DNA of 64,000 nucleotides from Salinivibrio sharmensis (GCF_001995985.1 NZ_MUFC01000001.1:105178-169177); one strand, 5' to 3'. Counted from the stretch's first letter, positions 12,719 to 22,577 are shown. Translations and numbers: made by a program. Notes: generated by a model from the sequence alone, not told the origin.

Positions 12719-13432
12719 ATGACCCTCTTTTTACCGCCTTTAGCGCAAGATGATTTTCGCTTCCCGCCCGTTGACGAGGCACTCTCTCACCCCGATGGCT
12801 TGCTTGCCATTGGGGGAGACCTATCGCCCGCGAGACTGATGTCCGCTTATCGCAGTGGCATTTTCCCTTGGTTTGGCGAAGATGACCCTTTGCTATGGTG
12901 GTCGCCAAGTGAAAGGGCCGTGATCCAACCCTCTGATTTCCATGCCAGTCGCAGTTTGCGTAAAGCCGCCAAAAAGTCCGCGTATACCATCACGCTCAAC
13001 CACGCATTCAAAACAGTGATTGCTACCTGTGCAGCCATTCGTGGACCTGAACAGACTTGGATTACCGATGAGATGCAAGCCGCTTACTGCCAGCTTCATA
13101 CTCAAGGCGATGCGCACAGTGTCGAAGTCTGGCAAAACGATCTCCTTGTCGGTGGACTCTATGGCGTTGCCGTTGGTCAGGTGTTCTGTGGCGAATCAAT
13201 GTTTTCCAAAGCCACCAATGCCTCTAAATTTGCACTTTGGCAATTCAGTCAATATTTTGCGCAGCTGGGTGGCCGTTATATTGATTGCCAAATGATGACA
13301 CCACATTTAGCCTCTTTGGGCGCCAAACCCTGGACACGTGATGCGTTTATCACCGCGCTGCAAGCTCATCGCGACCGGCCCATTATCCAGGGCTGCCAAC
13401 CGCAGCAGATCGCAGATTGGAGACCACAATGA
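12719..13432 (+). CDS. aat: leucyl/phenylalanyl-tRNA--protein transferase
   Basis: Attaches Leu or Phe to proteins with N-terminal Arg or Lys, creating N-degrons read by ClpS and degraded by ClpAP. The family motifs DGLLAIGGDLSPARL, YRSGIFPWF, WWSPSERAV and GGLYGVAVGQVFCGESMFS are present. 237 residues against 234 in E. coli. It lies 14 bases after cydC and its stop overlaps the start of bpt (ATGA). The nearby clpS-clpA pair encodes the readers of this tag. Confidence 0.97.
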   Translation: MTLFLPPLAQDDFRFPPVDEALSHPDGLLAIGGDLSPARLMSAYRSGIFPWFGEDDPLLWWSPSERAVIQPSDFHASRSLRKAAKKSAYTITLNHAFKTVIATCAAIRGPEQTWITDEMQAAYCQLHTQGDAHSVEVWQNDLLVGGLYGVAVGQVFCGESMFSKATNASKFALWQFSQYFAQLGGRYIDCQMMTPHLASLGAKPWTRDAFITALQAHRDRPIIQGCQPQQIADWRPQ

Positions 13433-14154
13433 GTGTGGGGATCCAGGTTGGCGTTACACCGACCGCACCTTGCCAATATTTACCCCGTCAGCAAGAGCAG
13501 CTGGCGGTGGTAATGTCTGCCGATTATCATACCCCCGAGCGGTATGGCGCGCTCCTGGCGGCAGGTTTCCGTCGTAGTGGCAACCTCATTTATCGACCAC
13601 ATTGCTCACAGTGCCAGGCTTGCCAAGCGCTTCGAGTAGATGTGAACCAATATCAACCCTCAAAAAGCCAAAAACGTCATCGCAGTCAGCTCCAGCGCCT
13701 CGACATCAAGGTGAGTGAACAGCTCGATGAAAACTGGTTTAGCCTCTATCAAAAATACATCGCCGCCCGTCATGCTGATGGCAATATGTACCCGGCTAAG
13801 CGTCAAGACTTTCTCGATTTTGTCAGCAGTGACTGGCTGTCACCTCGCTTTATTCACTTGTATCAGCGCGATCACGACCAGCCGACCTTGGTAGCTATCG
13901 CCGTAACCGATGTTGTCAACGATGGCTTGAGCGCACTCTACACATTTTTCGACCCCGACCACCGCTTCTCGCTTGGACGCGTCAGTATTCAAGCACAGCT
14001 TCAGCTAGCGGACTCACTCGGATTACCTTGGCTCTATTTGGGCTATCAAATCGATGCCTGCTCAGCAATGCGCTACAAAGCGGACTATTATCCACATCAA
14101 CGCTTTATCAACCAGCAGTGGCGGGCGTTTTCCTGGCCGGTTATTCCACAATAG
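13429..14154 (+). CDS. bpt: aspartate/glutamate leucyltransferase (Bpt/Ate-type)
   Basis: Transfers Leu from Leu-tRNA to proteins with N-terminal Asp or Glu, in the same N-end rule pathway as aat. The protein has the N-terminal cysteine cluster typical of Ate1/Bpt (HCSQCQACQALRVDV) and the C-terminal signature YLGYQIDACSAMRYKADY. The upstream TTG at 13417 is an unlikely start. The ATG at 13429 has GGAG seven bases upstream and overlaps the aat stop, giving 241 residues. Whether the enzyme is Bpt (Leu transfer) or Ate (Arg transfer) rests on the family as known in Vibrio. Confidence 0.93.
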   Translation: MSVGIQVGVTPTAPCQYLPRQQEQLAVVMSADYHTPERYGALLAAGFRRSGNLIYRPHCSQCQACQALRVDVNQYQPSKSQKRHRSQLQRLDIKVSEQLDENWFSLYQKYIAARHADGNMYPAKRQDFLDFVSSDWLSPRFIHLYQRDHDQPTLVAIAVTDVVNDGLSALYTFFDPDHRFSLGRVSIQAQLQLADSLGLPWLYLGYQIDACSAMRYKADYYPHQRFINQQWRAFSWPVIPQ

Positions 14155-14274
14155 TGGCTATTTTTTCTAGCAAGGAGCGTCCCAACAGGGTAAAATTCGC
14201 ACCCGAACTTTACAGACTTTCAGAATAGAGGCATTATCTGTCGGTCAAAAAATTGGCTACCAGAAGAGGCCTAA

Positions 14275-14502
<228 letters not shown>

Positions 14503-14518
14503 TCCTCCGAACGCGATC

Positions 14519-14548
14519 AAAAAACCCGGCATTTCTGCCGGGTTTTGC
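14519..14548. terminator. bidirectional terminator between infA and clpA
   Basis: CCCGGCA/TGCCGGG stem (14525-14531 and 14536-14542) flanked by A and T runs on both sides. It is followed by TTTTGCTTTTT on the plus strand and TTTTTTGATC on the minus strand, serving convergent infA and clpA. Confidence 0.93.
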
Positions 14549-14587
14549 TTTTTATAATCACGACACCTTTTAATGACTGATAGCCTG

Positions 14588-16843
14588 TTATGCAGGCTCC
14601 ATTTGATCGCTAAATTGGAAGTCCAATCGGTTATCTTTCAATACCACACGAACCGTCCCCCCGTTAACCAAGCAGCCAAAAAGTAGCTCGTTGGCCAGTG
14701 GCTTCTTGAGGTTATCTTGGATAACACGCCCCATCGGCCGTGCTCCCATTGCCTTGTCATAGCCTTCTTCTGCCAGCCAGCGCTTGGCCTCCGACGTCAC
14801 CTCAAGCGACACTCCTTTGGCGTCCAGTTGGGCTTGTAGCTCAACAATGAACTTATCCACGACTTGCAAGATAACCTGCTCATCCAAGTGGTTAAACCAA
14901 ATGATGTTGTCCAAGCGGTTACGGAACTCTGGTGAAAACACCTTCTTAATCTCAGACATCGCGTCATGGCTGTGATCTTGCTGAATCAAGCCAATCGATT
15001 TGCGCACCGTCTCAGCCACACCCGCGTTGGTGGTCATCACCAAGATAACGTTACGAAAATCCGCTTTACGTCCATTATTATCCGTCAAGGTGCCATTATC
15101 CATCACCTGCAGCAGCAGGTTAAAGACGTCTGGGTGTGCCTTCTCGATTTCATCCAACAACACCACGCTGTAGGGGTGTTTGATCACCGCATCGGTTAAC
15201 AATCCGCCTTGGTCATACCCGACATAACCTGGAGGCGCACCAATCAAGCGGCTCACTGTGTGACGCTCCATATACTCTGACATATCAAAGCGCTGCAGTT
15301 CGATGCCCATGGCACGTGCCAACTGCACCGTGACCTCGGTTTTACCGACCCCGGTAGGCCCGGCGAACAAGAAAGAGCCGACGGGTTTATTTTCATCGCC
15401 CAAGCCTGCTCTGCTCAACTTAATCGCTTCAGACAGCGCCGTGATGGCAGTATCTTGGCCGAATACTAGCATTTTGAGCTTGTCATCCAGCGATTGCAGC
15501 ACGTCCTTATCAGACGACGAAATAGATTTCTCAGGAATACGCGCCATTTTCGCAATCATACTCTCAACATCAGGGACGTTGACCGTTTTCTTGCGCTTGC
15601 TGGCTGGCGCCATACGACACCGCGCACCTGCTTCATCAATCACATCAATCGCTTTATCTGGCAGATGACGTTCATTGATGTATTTCGCCGACAGCTCAAC
15701 CGCGGCACGAATTGCCTTATTGGTATAACGCACTTCGTGGTGAGCCTCATATTTGGGCTTCAAACCCATCAGAATCTTGGTGGTATCGTCAATTGATGGC
15801 TCAATCACATCAATTTTCTGGAATCGACGCGCCAAGGCGCGCTCTTTTTCGAAAATAGAGCCGTATTCTTGATAGGTCGTCGAGCCGATACAGCGTAGCT
15901 TTCCGCTACTGAGGAGCGGCTTGATGAGATTAGCGGCATCGACCTGACCGCCACTCGCGGCACCAGCGCCAATGATGGTATGGATCTCATCGATAAACAG
16001 TACCGCATGATCCTCTTTTTCAAGTTGCTTTAAGATCGATTTAAATCGCTTTTCGAAATCGCCACGGTATTTAGTGCCCGCGAGCAACGAGCCAATGTCT
16101 AACGAGTAAATCACGCAGTCTTTAATCACATCAGGTACTTGGCCTTCGACAATGCGCCATGCCAAGCCTTCCGCAATCGCCGTTTTACCAACGCCGGCTT
16201 CACCAACCAATAGAGGGTTATTCTTGCGACGGCGACACAATACCTGGATGGTACGTTCAAGCTCTTTATCACGACCGATAAGCGGGTCAATCCCACCCAC
16301 TCGGGCGAGCTGGTTAAGGTTAGTCGCAAAGTTTTCTAACCGATCTTCTCCCGGTTCTGCCCCGGACTCATCCGCGCTCATGTCGCTGCTTGGTAGATCA
16401 TCCCCTTCGTCTTTGGTCGTACCGTGCGAGATATAATTCACCACGTCGAGGCGGCTGACATCATTCTTTTTCAGCAGATACGCGGCGTGGGACTCTTGTT
16501 CACTGAAAATAGCGACCAATACATTCGCACCGCTCACCTCACTGCGGCCTGAAGACTGCACATGAAAAACAGCGCGTTGGAGTACTCGCTGAAAACTCAG
16601 CGTCGGTTGTGTTTCCCGCGACTCGTCATCTGCGGGGATAAGCGGCGTTGTTTGCTCAATAAAGGCATCGAGCTCTTTGCGTAGCGCCTCCAAGTCCGCG
16701 CGGCATGCCACGAGCGCGTCGTGCGCAGCCGCATTCTCGATTAACGCGAGAAGCAGGTGCTCCACCGTCATGAATTCGTGGCGTTTCTCACGCGCACGTG
16801 CAAACGCGCCATTCAAACTGGCTTCAAGTTCTTTGTTAAGCAT
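14588..16843 (-). CDS. clpA: ATP-dependent Clp protease ATP-binding subunit ClpA
   Basis: Class I Clp unfoldase that feeds substrates to ClpP. N-terminal repeat domain (about 1-145) for ClpS docking, a short acidic linker (about 145-170), D1 with Walker A GEAGVGKT (214-221) and D2 with Walker A GPTGVGKT (about 490-497). The IGL loop that contacts ClpP is present ([10 protein letters not shown]). 751 residues against 758 in E. coli. A good GGGAGGTG precedes the start. It lies 45 bases after clpS on the same strand. Confidence 0.98.
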   Translation of the reverse strand: MLNKELEASLNGAFARAREKRHEFMTVEHLLLALIENAAAHDALVACRADLEALRKELDAFIEQTTPLIPADDESRETQPTLSFQRVLQRAVFHVQSSGRSEVSGANVLVAIFSEQESHAAYLLKKNDVSRLDVVNYISHGTTKDEGDDLPSSDMSADESGAEPGEDRLENFATNLNQLARVGGIDPLIGRDKELERTIQVLCRRRKNNPLLVGEAGVGKTAIAEGLAWRIVEGQVPDVIKDCVIYSLDIGSLLAGTKYRGDFEKRFKSILKQLEKEDHAVLFIDEIHTIIGAGAASGGQVDAANLIKPLLSSGKLRCIGSTTYQEYGSIFEKERALARRFQKIDVIEPSIDDTTKILMGLKPKYEAHHEVRYTNKAIRAAVELSAKYINERHLPDKAIDVIDEAGARCRMAPASKRKKTVNVPDVESMIAKMARIPEKSISSSDKDVLQSLDDKLKMLVFGQDTAITALSEAIKLSRAGLGDENKPVGSFLFAGPTGVGKTEVTVQLARAMGIELQRFDMSEYMERHTVSRLIGAPPGYVGYDQGGLLTDAVIKHPYSVVLLDEIEKAHPDVFNLLLQVMDNGTLTDNNGRKADFRNVILVMTTNAGVAETVRKSIGLIQQDHSHDAMSEIKKVFSPEFRNRLDNIIWFNHLDEQVILQVVDKFIVELQAQLDAKGVSLEVTSEAKRWLAEEGYDKAMGARPMGRVIQDNLKKPLANELLFGCLVNGGTVRVVLKDNRLDFQFSDQMEPA

Positions 16844-16888
16844 AAAGGCACCTCCCTCAAAAACCGCGCTAAAGCGTGATGGAGCCGG

Positions 16889-17209
16889 CTAAGCTTTCTC
16901 CATCGTACACAGGAGAGGATGACCATGCTCTTTGGCATACATCATCACCTGTGCCACTTTCGTTTCAGCAACCTCGGCGGTAAACACGCCACAGACCGCT
17001 TTTCCTTCATAGTGCACCGTCAGCATGACTTGTGTCGCTTTGTCCACGTCCATGGCAAAAAACGTTTGGAGCACTTCGATGACAAACTCCATCGGCGTGT
17101 AGTCATCGTTGTTTAGCACCACCTTATACATCGATGGTGGTTGCAATTTTGTCTTTTCTGACGTCTCAATGTCTGCGTCAGGCAAACCCCACTGGTTCCA
17201 ATTACTCAT
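16889..17209 (-). CDS. clpS: ATP-dependent Clp protease adaptor ClpS
   Basis: Adaptor that recognises destabilising N-terminal residues (Leu, Phe, Tyr, Trp) and delivers substrates to ClpA. 106 residues, the same length as E. coli ClpS. The conserved [11 protein letters not shown] pocket segment and [13 protein letters not shown] are present. It is upstream of clpA, as in nearly all gammaproteobacteria, and divergent from cspD across a long gene-free stretch. Confidence 0.98.
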   Translation of the reverse strand: MSNWNQWGLPDADIETSEKTKLQPPSMYKVVLNNDDYTPMEFVIEVLQTFFAMDVDKATQVMLTVHYEGKAVCGVFTAEVAETKVAQVMMYAKEHGHPLLCTMEKA

Positions 17210-18015
17210 AACTCATTCAATGCATTGTTAGGGTGTCTAGGTAAGTGATGTGGCGGGGCACTACTGCCATCCACGATTCCCGTCCACCTATACTTAAAGT
17301 TAAGCCACAGATTGTATTCCAGCAACCTTTTCATTGCGAACATCGTCTGCCTGAGCAATTGTTAATCATCACACTGTCTAATAGTGTTGAATGGCGGATT
17401 TCGTTCACCCTGACCGCTAAAAGCCCTTTGTATCGCCCTGCATCGGGATGCATAAAAAACAAGACACAGAAAAACCATGAGGCGTATTCTTTCTTATGCC
17501 TCCCTGACGCAAAAGCTAACGTTTCTGCCTTCGCCTTCTCAGGATACAATATTCACTAAATGTTCATCTTTACGCAAAACTGGCATGGGAGCATAGTGGG
17601 TTCACCCTCGCTCAGACAAAATAGTTAAGTAATAAAGAGCAGACTCTTAGCATAAAAAGCAATAAACAGCCAGCATTTAGCGTGTCTATCACTTGGTTGG
17701 CGTATTATTAGTGATGAAATATGCTGTCGTTACGCTAAATAATCTATGCAATTGAGGTGTCTGTTGCCGGATAAATAATTGCCACTTCCTCACACTTTTT
17801 CGATTTGTTATTACATTACTGTTATAAGTTATATCCCACACTTGACTGCCTAAAAGTATCTACTAAAGTGAAACATGTGGTAGGTAAACTGACCATGTCA
17901 CTTCGGTCAATCCCACGATTGCAGACACACTGGCGTGTCGCGAGTAAGTTTGAAGAAGTGGAATGAGCGCGTTTATCGCAGGTATGCAAAGTTTGATGCA
18001 AGAAGGATGTGTCGC
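17210..18015. other. 800-base gene-free stretch between clpS and cspD
   Basis: I find no credible gene. The longest frame here (17245-17559, plus) has no ribosome site, low-complexity composition and no recognisable motif. Structures seen: a GAGGCGTA/TATGCCTC pair at 17479-17502 with TTTTTC beyond it on the minus strand, a TGACC/GGTCA pair near 17890-17910 and a GACAC/GTGTC pair near 17924-17940, the last two in the probable cspD leader. The region is AT-rich from 17610 to 17870 and must hold the clpS and cspD promoters. It could hide a small RNA; nothing decisive is visible. Confidence 0.4.
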
Positions 18016-18237
18016 ATGGAAACTGGTACAGTAAAATGGTTTAACAATGCAAAAGGATTTGGCTTTATTTGTCCGGTAGAGGGAGAAGGAGATGTATTCG
18101 CCCACTATTCTACCATCCAAATGGACGGATATAAGACATTAAAGGCAGGTCAAACTGTCAATTACGAGGTTCAGGAAGGACCAAAAGGCTACCATGCCAG
18201 CGAGATTGTGCCAGTCGATCAAGAAGCAGCAAAGTAA
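18016..18237 (+). CDS. cspD: cold-shock-like protein CspD
   Basis: Single cold-shock domain protein of the CspD subgroup, a stationary-phase DNA-replication inhibitor in E. coli. It starts [20 protein letters not shown] with RNP1 KGFGFI and RNP2 VFAHY, and continues [19 protein letters not shown] as in E. coli CspD. I use the ATG at 18016 (AAGGA eight bases upstream), giving 73 residues; the longer frame adds 27 unlikely residues. The clpS-cspD divergent pairing is the same in E. coli. Confidence 0.96.
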   Translation: METGTVKWFNNAKGFGFICPVEGEGDVFAHYSTIQMDGYKTLKAGQTVNYEVQEGPKGYHASEIVPVDQEAAK

Positions 18238-18261
18238 CGCTGCATCCGGTCGGCCAAATGG

Positions 18262-18296
18262 AAAAGGCGAGCTTGCGGCTCGCCTTTGTTGTTTGT
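18262..18296. terminator. terminator between cspD and tdk
   Basis: AAGGCGAGC/GCTCGCCTT stem around 18264-18285 followed by TTTGTTGTTTG on the plus strand. On the minus strand the stem is followed by TTTTCC, so it may serve both converging genes. Confidence 0.85.
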
Positions 18297-18312
18297 GTCA
18301 TCGGCAAGTAAT

Positions 18313-18894
18313 TTAAAGCATCCCTAGCATCTGTTTGTAATGCCGACGACAAACCGATACATAACGCTCGTTGCCACCGATGACGACTTGATCACCATCC
18401 GCAATGGCGTTGCCTTGGCTATCTTGGCGAATGACGCGGCTCGCTTTTCGCCCACAATGACACACGGTTTTCAGTTCAACGAGCTTATCGGCCCACGCCA
18501 GCAAGTATTGTGACCCTTCAAACAGCTCACCACGAAAATCTGTTCTTAATCCGTAGCACAATACGGGGATCCGCAGTTTATCCACTACGTCGGTTAATTC
18601 GAGGACTTGTTGTTTGGTTAAAAACTGGCTCTCATCAATCAATAAACAATCAACCTTCTCTTGCGCTAAGATAGTCGCAACATGCTCAAAGAGCGAAGTA
18701 TGATTATCATAGAGATGCGCATCGGCCTCTAGCCCAATTCGTGAGCTAATTTTCCCTACCCCATAACGATTATCAATCGCTGCTGTGAACAATAGAGGCT
18801 GCATACCTCGCTCTTGGTAGTTAAAGGCCGACTGTAAAAGGGTGGTTGATTTACCCGCATTCATTGCCGAGTAATAGAAATATAATTGAGCCAT
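18313..18894 (-). CDS. tdk: thymidine kinase
   Basis: Type II thymidine kinase of the pyrimidine salvage pathway. P-loop [12 protein letters not shown] near the N-terminus, Walker [10 protein letters not shown], lasso-domain zinc ligands CHCG and CRRHY near the C-terminus. The start is placed at 18894 ([16 protein letters not shown]), the family N-terminus, with GAGACGG upstream; this gives 193 residues, close to E. coli Tdk (205). The longer frame adds seven residues with no support. Confidence 0.97.
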   Translation of the reverse strand: MAQLYFYYSAMNAGKSTTLLQSAFNYQERGMQPLLFTAAIDNRYGVGKISSRIGLEADAHLYDNHTSLFEHVATILAQEKVDCLLIDESQFLTKQQVLELTDVVDKLRIPVLCYGLRTDFRGELFEGSQYLLAWADKLVELKTVCHCGRKASRVIRQDSQGNAIADGDQVVIGGNERYVSVCRRHYKQMLGML

Positions 18895-18965
18895 AACCGT
18901 CTCTGCACGTAACACCCATTCTGGGCGAGCTGAAATTGATAAACAGGCATGCTACCGCACCAGCA

Positions 18966-18995
18966 GAAAAAGAAAAGCCCCGCGTGGGCGGGGCT
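18966..18995 (-). terminator. terminator after the NhaC-type transporter gene
   Basis: Eight-base-pair GC-rich stem AGCCCCGC/GCGGGGCT (18976-18983 and 18988-18995) with a four-base loop, followed on the minus strand by TTTCTTTTTC. Confidence 0.92.
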
Positions 18996-19001
18996 CGGTG
19001 T

Positions 19002-20585
19002 TTAACCAATCAATTTGCAAGGCCGCTTTTTAAGCCACATCAATCCGGCACAAAGAGCAACAAAGGCAAGTACTGTGACGACAAGTGACCAAAGTAAAGA
19101 GGCAGTAAAGCCTAATACCAAGAAGCCTACTGTTGAGACAACTGCACCACCTATGGCATACGGTAACTGGGTGGCAACGTGGTCAATGTGGCCGCATCGC
19201 GCCCCTGTTGAGGACAAGATGGTGGTATCCGAGATAGGTGAACAATGATCACCAAATACGGCGCCAGCTAATACGGCCGATAACATCGGCAACATCAGTG
19301 CGATATCGGTCGCGGCAGCTAGGTCGCCGGCAATCGGTAGCATAATACCAAACGTTCCCCACGATGTGCCTGTCGCAAAGGCCATCACCGCGGCGAGTAA
19401 AAAGAGTACAACCGGTAAAAGCTGTGCAGGTAGGTTACCTTCGACTAACGAAGACAGGTACTTGCCGGTTTGTAGATCACCAATAATGTGACCAATCGAC
19501 CAAGCAAATAGCAAAATGAGGATCGCGCCGAACATTGATTTGGCACCGACCCACAGTGTTTTAGCAACCGCGGATGCAGCGATATTTTGTCTGCCTGTCA
19601 TCACCAAAGAGATGGCCAAGCCCGCAAGCCCGCCCCACAATAGCGACATACCGACATCGGTATTCTCAAACGCACCAAGGACGGTGAAAGGGAGTTGATC
19701 AGACGCCAATGACTGTCCGCCTGTATATAGCATGGCACCGACAGTGGCGACAACCAATACGACGATCGGCGCGACTAAATCGGCCACCGTTCCCGTTTCG
19801 CTCTCTTCAATCCCCAAGTCGTCACAGATATCCGCACAGTTTTCGCTTTCATCACCAAGACGACTTCCTTTTTTTGCTTGGTATTCAAATTGGCGCATTG
19901 GGCCAATATCCAATTGAAACCACACCACTGCGAATACCAGTAACAAGGCAAAAATCGCGTAGAAATTCATCGGAATCATGGTGACAAACGCGCCTAACGC
20001 CGTGTAATCCGTTACCCCATGTGCAACCAAAATCGACCCGATTACCGTAATAATGTAGGCGCCCCAGCTGGATGCAGGCGTAATGACACACATAGGGGCT
20101 GCGGTTGAATCAAGGATGTATGCCAGTTTTGCTCGAGAAACGTGGAAGCGATCCGTCACAGGACGGGAAACGGCCCCTACCGCCAAACTATTGAAGTAAT
20201 CATCGACAAAAATAAATACGCCGAGAAAAGCAGCCAGTAGTTTCGCGCCACGCTTACTTTTAATTCGACTTTGTGCCCAATTAGCAAAAGCACGTGTGCC
20301 GCCAGACAAGGATAACAGCGCAGTGATCATCCCCAGCAAAATAAGGAAGCCGAGAATACTCAGATTCCAACTATTTAAGCCACCGTCTGCAAAGAATAGA
20401 CCGGCTACCACATCAAGCAGATACTGCCCTGCAGGGACAAACGAAAAGTCAGTCAGTAATACGGTACCCAGTACGATCCCCATGCCCAAGGACAATAAAA
20501 CACGTCGTGTTGCGATCGCGAGGCCTAGCGCCAACAAGGGAGGAAGTAGTGATAAAGCGGATGAAGAAAAATCTGTTAAATTCAT
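19002..20585 (-). CDS. NhaC-family Na+/H+ antiporter-type protein, probable lysine transporter (LysW-like)
   Basis: Integral membrane protein of the NhaC antiporter superfamily, 527 residues with about 11-12 hydrophobic segments. Conserved helices include FIFVDDYFNSLAVGAVSRPV, TPASSWGAYI, FATGTSWGTFG and VFGDHCSPISDTTILSS. On sequence alone it would be called a sodium/proton antiporter. The lysine riboswitch in its leader instead suggests lysine transport, as argued for LysW proteins by comparative genomics in other gammaproteobacteria. The start is ATG at 20585; an in-frame TTG at 20603 is the only upstream alternative before a stop. The ribosome site is weak and lies within a hairpin. Confidence 0.88.
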   Translation of the reverse strand: MNLTDFSSSALSLLPPLLALGLAIATRRVLLSLGMGIVLGTVLLTDFSFVPAGQYLLDVVAGLFFADGGLNSWNLSILGFLILLGMITALLSLSGGTRAFANWAQSRIKSKRGAKLLAAFLGVFIFVDDYFNSLAVGAVSRPVTDRFHVSRAKLAYILDSTAAPMCVITPASSWGAYIITVIGSILVAHGVTDYTALGAFVTMIPMNFYAIFALLLVFAVVWFQLDIGPMRQFEYQAKKGSRLGDESENCADICDDLGIEESETGTVADLVAPIVVLVVATVGAMLYTGGQSLASDQLPFTVLGAFENTDVGMSLLWGGLAGLAISLVMTGRQNIAASAVAKTLWVGAKSMFGAILILLFAWSIGHIIGDLQTGKYLSSLVEGNLPAQLLPVVLFLLAAVMAFATGTSWGTFGIMLPIAGDLAAATDIALMLPMLSAVLAGAVFGDHCSPISDTTILSSTGARCGHIDHVATQLPYAIGGAVVSTVGFLVLGFTASLLWSLVVTVLAFVALCAGLMWLKKRPCKLIG

Positions 20586-20615
20586 GATCTCAGTGTCAAC
20601 CAAGTGGTTGGAGAT
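20583..20615 (-). promoter_or_regulatory. start-site hairpin of the lysine-riboswitch gene
   Basis: On the minus strand, GATCTC and GAGATC pair across an inner ACCA/TGGT pair directly before the ATG at 20585. The paired GAG is the only purine-rich element close to this start, so translation may depend on opening this hairpin. A stronger GGAGG lies some 80 bases upstream, just after the aptamer, and cannot serve this start. The regulatory reading is inference. Confidence 0.35.
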
Positions 20616-20678
20616 CTACTGCAGAAGTGAAGACGGTGAGGCGTGGTATCACACGGCAAACAACTTGCCTCCTACATA

Positions 20679-20850
20679 CAGTAGCGCTCCATAGTGTGTT
20701 TCTAAGTACTATGGCAGTGCTGTCCCTATTCGGTAACAGCCCCAGCTCAATCGGTGTGATGACCAGACTGGCTTCGGCGTTGATTCCTTTTATGCGCCCT
20801 CTTTGGTATCACCCTCTTGCGCACGACTCATAAACAACGCACCTCTACGT
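20679..20850 (-). promoter_or_regulatory. lysine riboswitch (L-box) aptamer
   Basis: Read on the minus strand, the leader contains the ordered conserved blocks of the lysine aptamer: GUAGAGGUGCG, AUGAGUC, AACGCCGAAG, GCUGGGGCUGUU, ACCGAAUAGGGACAGC, CACUGCCAUAG and the closing CUAUGGAGCGCUAC. The last block pairs back to the first (P1) and CCAUAG to CUAUGG (P5). Spacing agrees with known aptamers such as those of lysC. No U-tract follows, so control may be translational: CUAC at the 3' edge of P1 can alternatively pair with GUAG of GUAGGAGG just downstream. Confidence 0.93.
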
Positions 20851-21128
20851 TAAGCGTGGTGCATTCTACACATCGTGCTTACTATCGCAACTGTTTATGG
20901 TTGAAAAAACGCCGAACAGCCCCAAACAGCTTTAATGCCAATAAAACACTTCCTTTATTCTATTTTTTTAGACATCACCACCAAAAAGGCACAGATAATT
21001 TGATCGACATTTGCAGATAACTTGTAAATATTAAATAATATGACCTATTAATATAGGTAACATTGTATATTTTAATTATAATGCTATCATCTTTTTCGAT
21101 TAACATATAAAGCAAATAGGAACCAATA
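20851..21128 (+). promoter_or_regulatory. hns: hns upstream region
   Basis: Very AT-rich stretch with a perfect TATAAT at 21077-21082, about 47 bases before the hns ATG, but no good -35 at 17 bases. A small dyad CCTAT-taat-ATAGG at 21044-21057 lies just upstream and could be an operator. hns genes are commonly autoregulated through curved AT-rich DNA of this kind. The opposite strand must carry the promoter for the lysine-riboswitch transcript. Confidence 0.5.
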
Positions 21129-21554
21129 ATGTCTGATGCAATGAAAGCTCTACTCAATTTGCGTAGCCTACGCGCAGTTGCAAAAGAGATGTCTACTGAA
21201 CAACTGAACGAAGCCTTAGAAAAACTACAAACGGTTGTTGAAGAGCGCAAAGAAATCGATCGCCAAGCGGAAGCGCAAGAAAAAGAGCGTTTAGAGAAGT
21301 TAGAAAAATACCGTGCTATGTTAGAAGCAGACGGTATTGGCCCAGAAGAAATCGTGGCGTTGCTAGGTGGTGCTTCAAAGAGCAAAGCATCGGGTAAACG
21401 CGCGACTCGTCCAGCAAAATATCAATATACGGGTGAAGACGGCTCACAAAAGACGTGGACAGGCCAAGGCCGTATGCCTAAGGTTATTCGCGAAGCCACT
21501 GAAAGCGGCCAAGCAAAGCTTGAAGATTTTCTTATCCCAGGCCAAGAAGCCTAA
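21129..21554 (+). CDS. hns: H-NS family histone-like nucleoid-structuring protein
   Basis: Nucleoid protein that silences AT-rich and horizontally acquired DNA. N-terminal dimerisation helices and coiled coil (about residues 1-80, LRSLRAVAKEMSTEQLNEAL). Flexible basic linker (about 85-100) and C-terminal DNA-binding domain KYQYTGEDGSQKTWTGQGR with the GQGRMPKVI hook that inserts into the minor groove. 141 residues (E. coli 137); the Vibrio name is VicH. AGGA precedes the ATG and a strong terminator follows. Confidence 0.96.
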   Translation: MSDAMKALLNLRSLRAVAKEMSTEQLNEALEKLQTVVEERKEIDRQAEAQEKERLEKLEKYRAMLEADGIGPEEIVALLGGASKSKASGKRATRPAKYQYTGEDGSQKTWTGQGRMPKVIREATESGQAKLEDFLIPGQEA

Positions 21555-21570
21555 GAACTTATCCCAACAT

Positions 21571-21600
21571 AAAAAAAGAGGCGCTCAGCCTCTTTTTTTT
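21571..21600. terminator. bidirectional terminator between hns and the transglycosylase gene
   Basis: AGAGGC/GCCTCT stem (21577-21582 and 21588-21593) with seven A on one side and eight T on the other, working for both converging genes. Confidence 0.94.
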
Positions 21601-21605
21601 ATCAC

Positions 21606-22577
21606 TTAATCAAATTTAATTCTATCCGCTAAATGGCTCACTGCTAAGGCAAAATAGTGCGAGCGGTTCCAATTCAATAGACTTTGATAGTTATTATAGA
21701 CAAGGTACGCTCTACCTTTTTCATCATCAGGCTGAATGAGCCACGCATCAATATCGACTGTGGGTAACGCGTGACCATTCATACGCCGTACCCCACGAGC
21801 TTGCCACTCACTTAATGATTGTGCTTTATCACTTTGCGTACCAAGTAATGTACGATCAATCGCTTCAGGTAGCTGAACCTGCCGCCCCCATGTATAGGTA
21901 TCGTCCCAGCCCGCTTTTCTTAAATAATTGGCCGCAGATGCAAAGACATCAGCTTCTGTTTGCCAAATATCTTTTTTGCCATCTTGGTTTCCATCGACTG
22001 CATAGTTAATAAACGAGCTCGGCATGAACTGGCATTGTCCCATTGCGCCTGCCCACGACCCTTTCATTTCTTCGGGAGCAATATGCCCTTGCTGCAGTAT
22101 TTTCAGTGCAGCCATTGTTTCTTTGCGAAAAAAGGCTTCACGCCGCCCATCAAAAGCTAAGGTTGATAAAGCTTCAATCACGTTATAACTACCCTGGAGC
22201 TTGCCAAAATTACTTTCTACTCCCCACAAGGCAACAATAAAACGCGGCTGAACCTGATAGTGTTCACCGATGGTTTTTAGCGCATCGTAATGCTGGCGGT
22301 AGAGTTTTTTTGCTTGCGCAACTTTCCAATCCGGCACGGCTCTTGGAATGTACTCATCAAGCGTGAGTCGCCGTTCGGGTTGATTTCGGTCAGAGCTAAC
22401 CGCGCGCTCGTGGTACGTTATCCCCTTAAAGGCACGTTCGAGTATTGGCTCACTGATGCCAGCTTCCCGGGCCTCGGCTTTCAACGTGGCAACGTATTTA
22501 TCGAATCCAGGCTTGGCCACTGCAGGAGTTACCAAGAGTGCTGCTGCCATACAGGCTGAAATCATACCTTTGCGCAT
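21606..22577 (-). CDS. lytic murein transglycosylase, MltB family
   Basis: Cleaves peptidoglycan glycan strands with formation of 1,6-anhydro ends. Starts MRKGMISACMAAALLV with a signal peptide ending AVA. There is no lipobox cysteine, so it is soluble periplasmic rather than a lipoprotein like MltB itself. Catalytic glutamate in WGVESNFGKL; MltB-family blocks GAMGQCQFMPSSF and VDGNQDGKKDIW follow. The ATG at 22577 has AAGGAAG upstream and gives 323 residues; the longer frame lacks a signal peptide at its start. It follows ycgL by about ten bases. Confidence 0.92.
   Translation of the reverse strand: MRKGMISACMAAALLVTPAVAKPGFDKYVATLKAEAREAGISEPILERAFKGITYHERAVSSDRNQPERRLTLDEYIPRAVPDWKVAQAKKLYRQHYDALKTIGEHYQVQPRFIVALWGVESNFGKLQGSYNVIEALSTLAFDGRREAFFRKETMAALKILQQGHIAPEEMKGSWAGAMGQCQFMPSSFINYAVDGNQDGKKDIWQTEADVFASAANYLRKAGWDDTYTWGRQVQLPEAIDRTLLGTQSDKAQSLSEWQARGVRRMNGHALPTVDIDAWLIQPDDEKGRAYLVYNNYQSLLNWNRSHYFALAVSHLADRIKFD

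Noticed and set aside
17245-17559. 104-residue plus-strand open frame between clpS and cspD
   Set aside because: No ribosome site, no recognisable motif or periodic codon use, and Pro/Ser/His-rich translation typical of chance frames.
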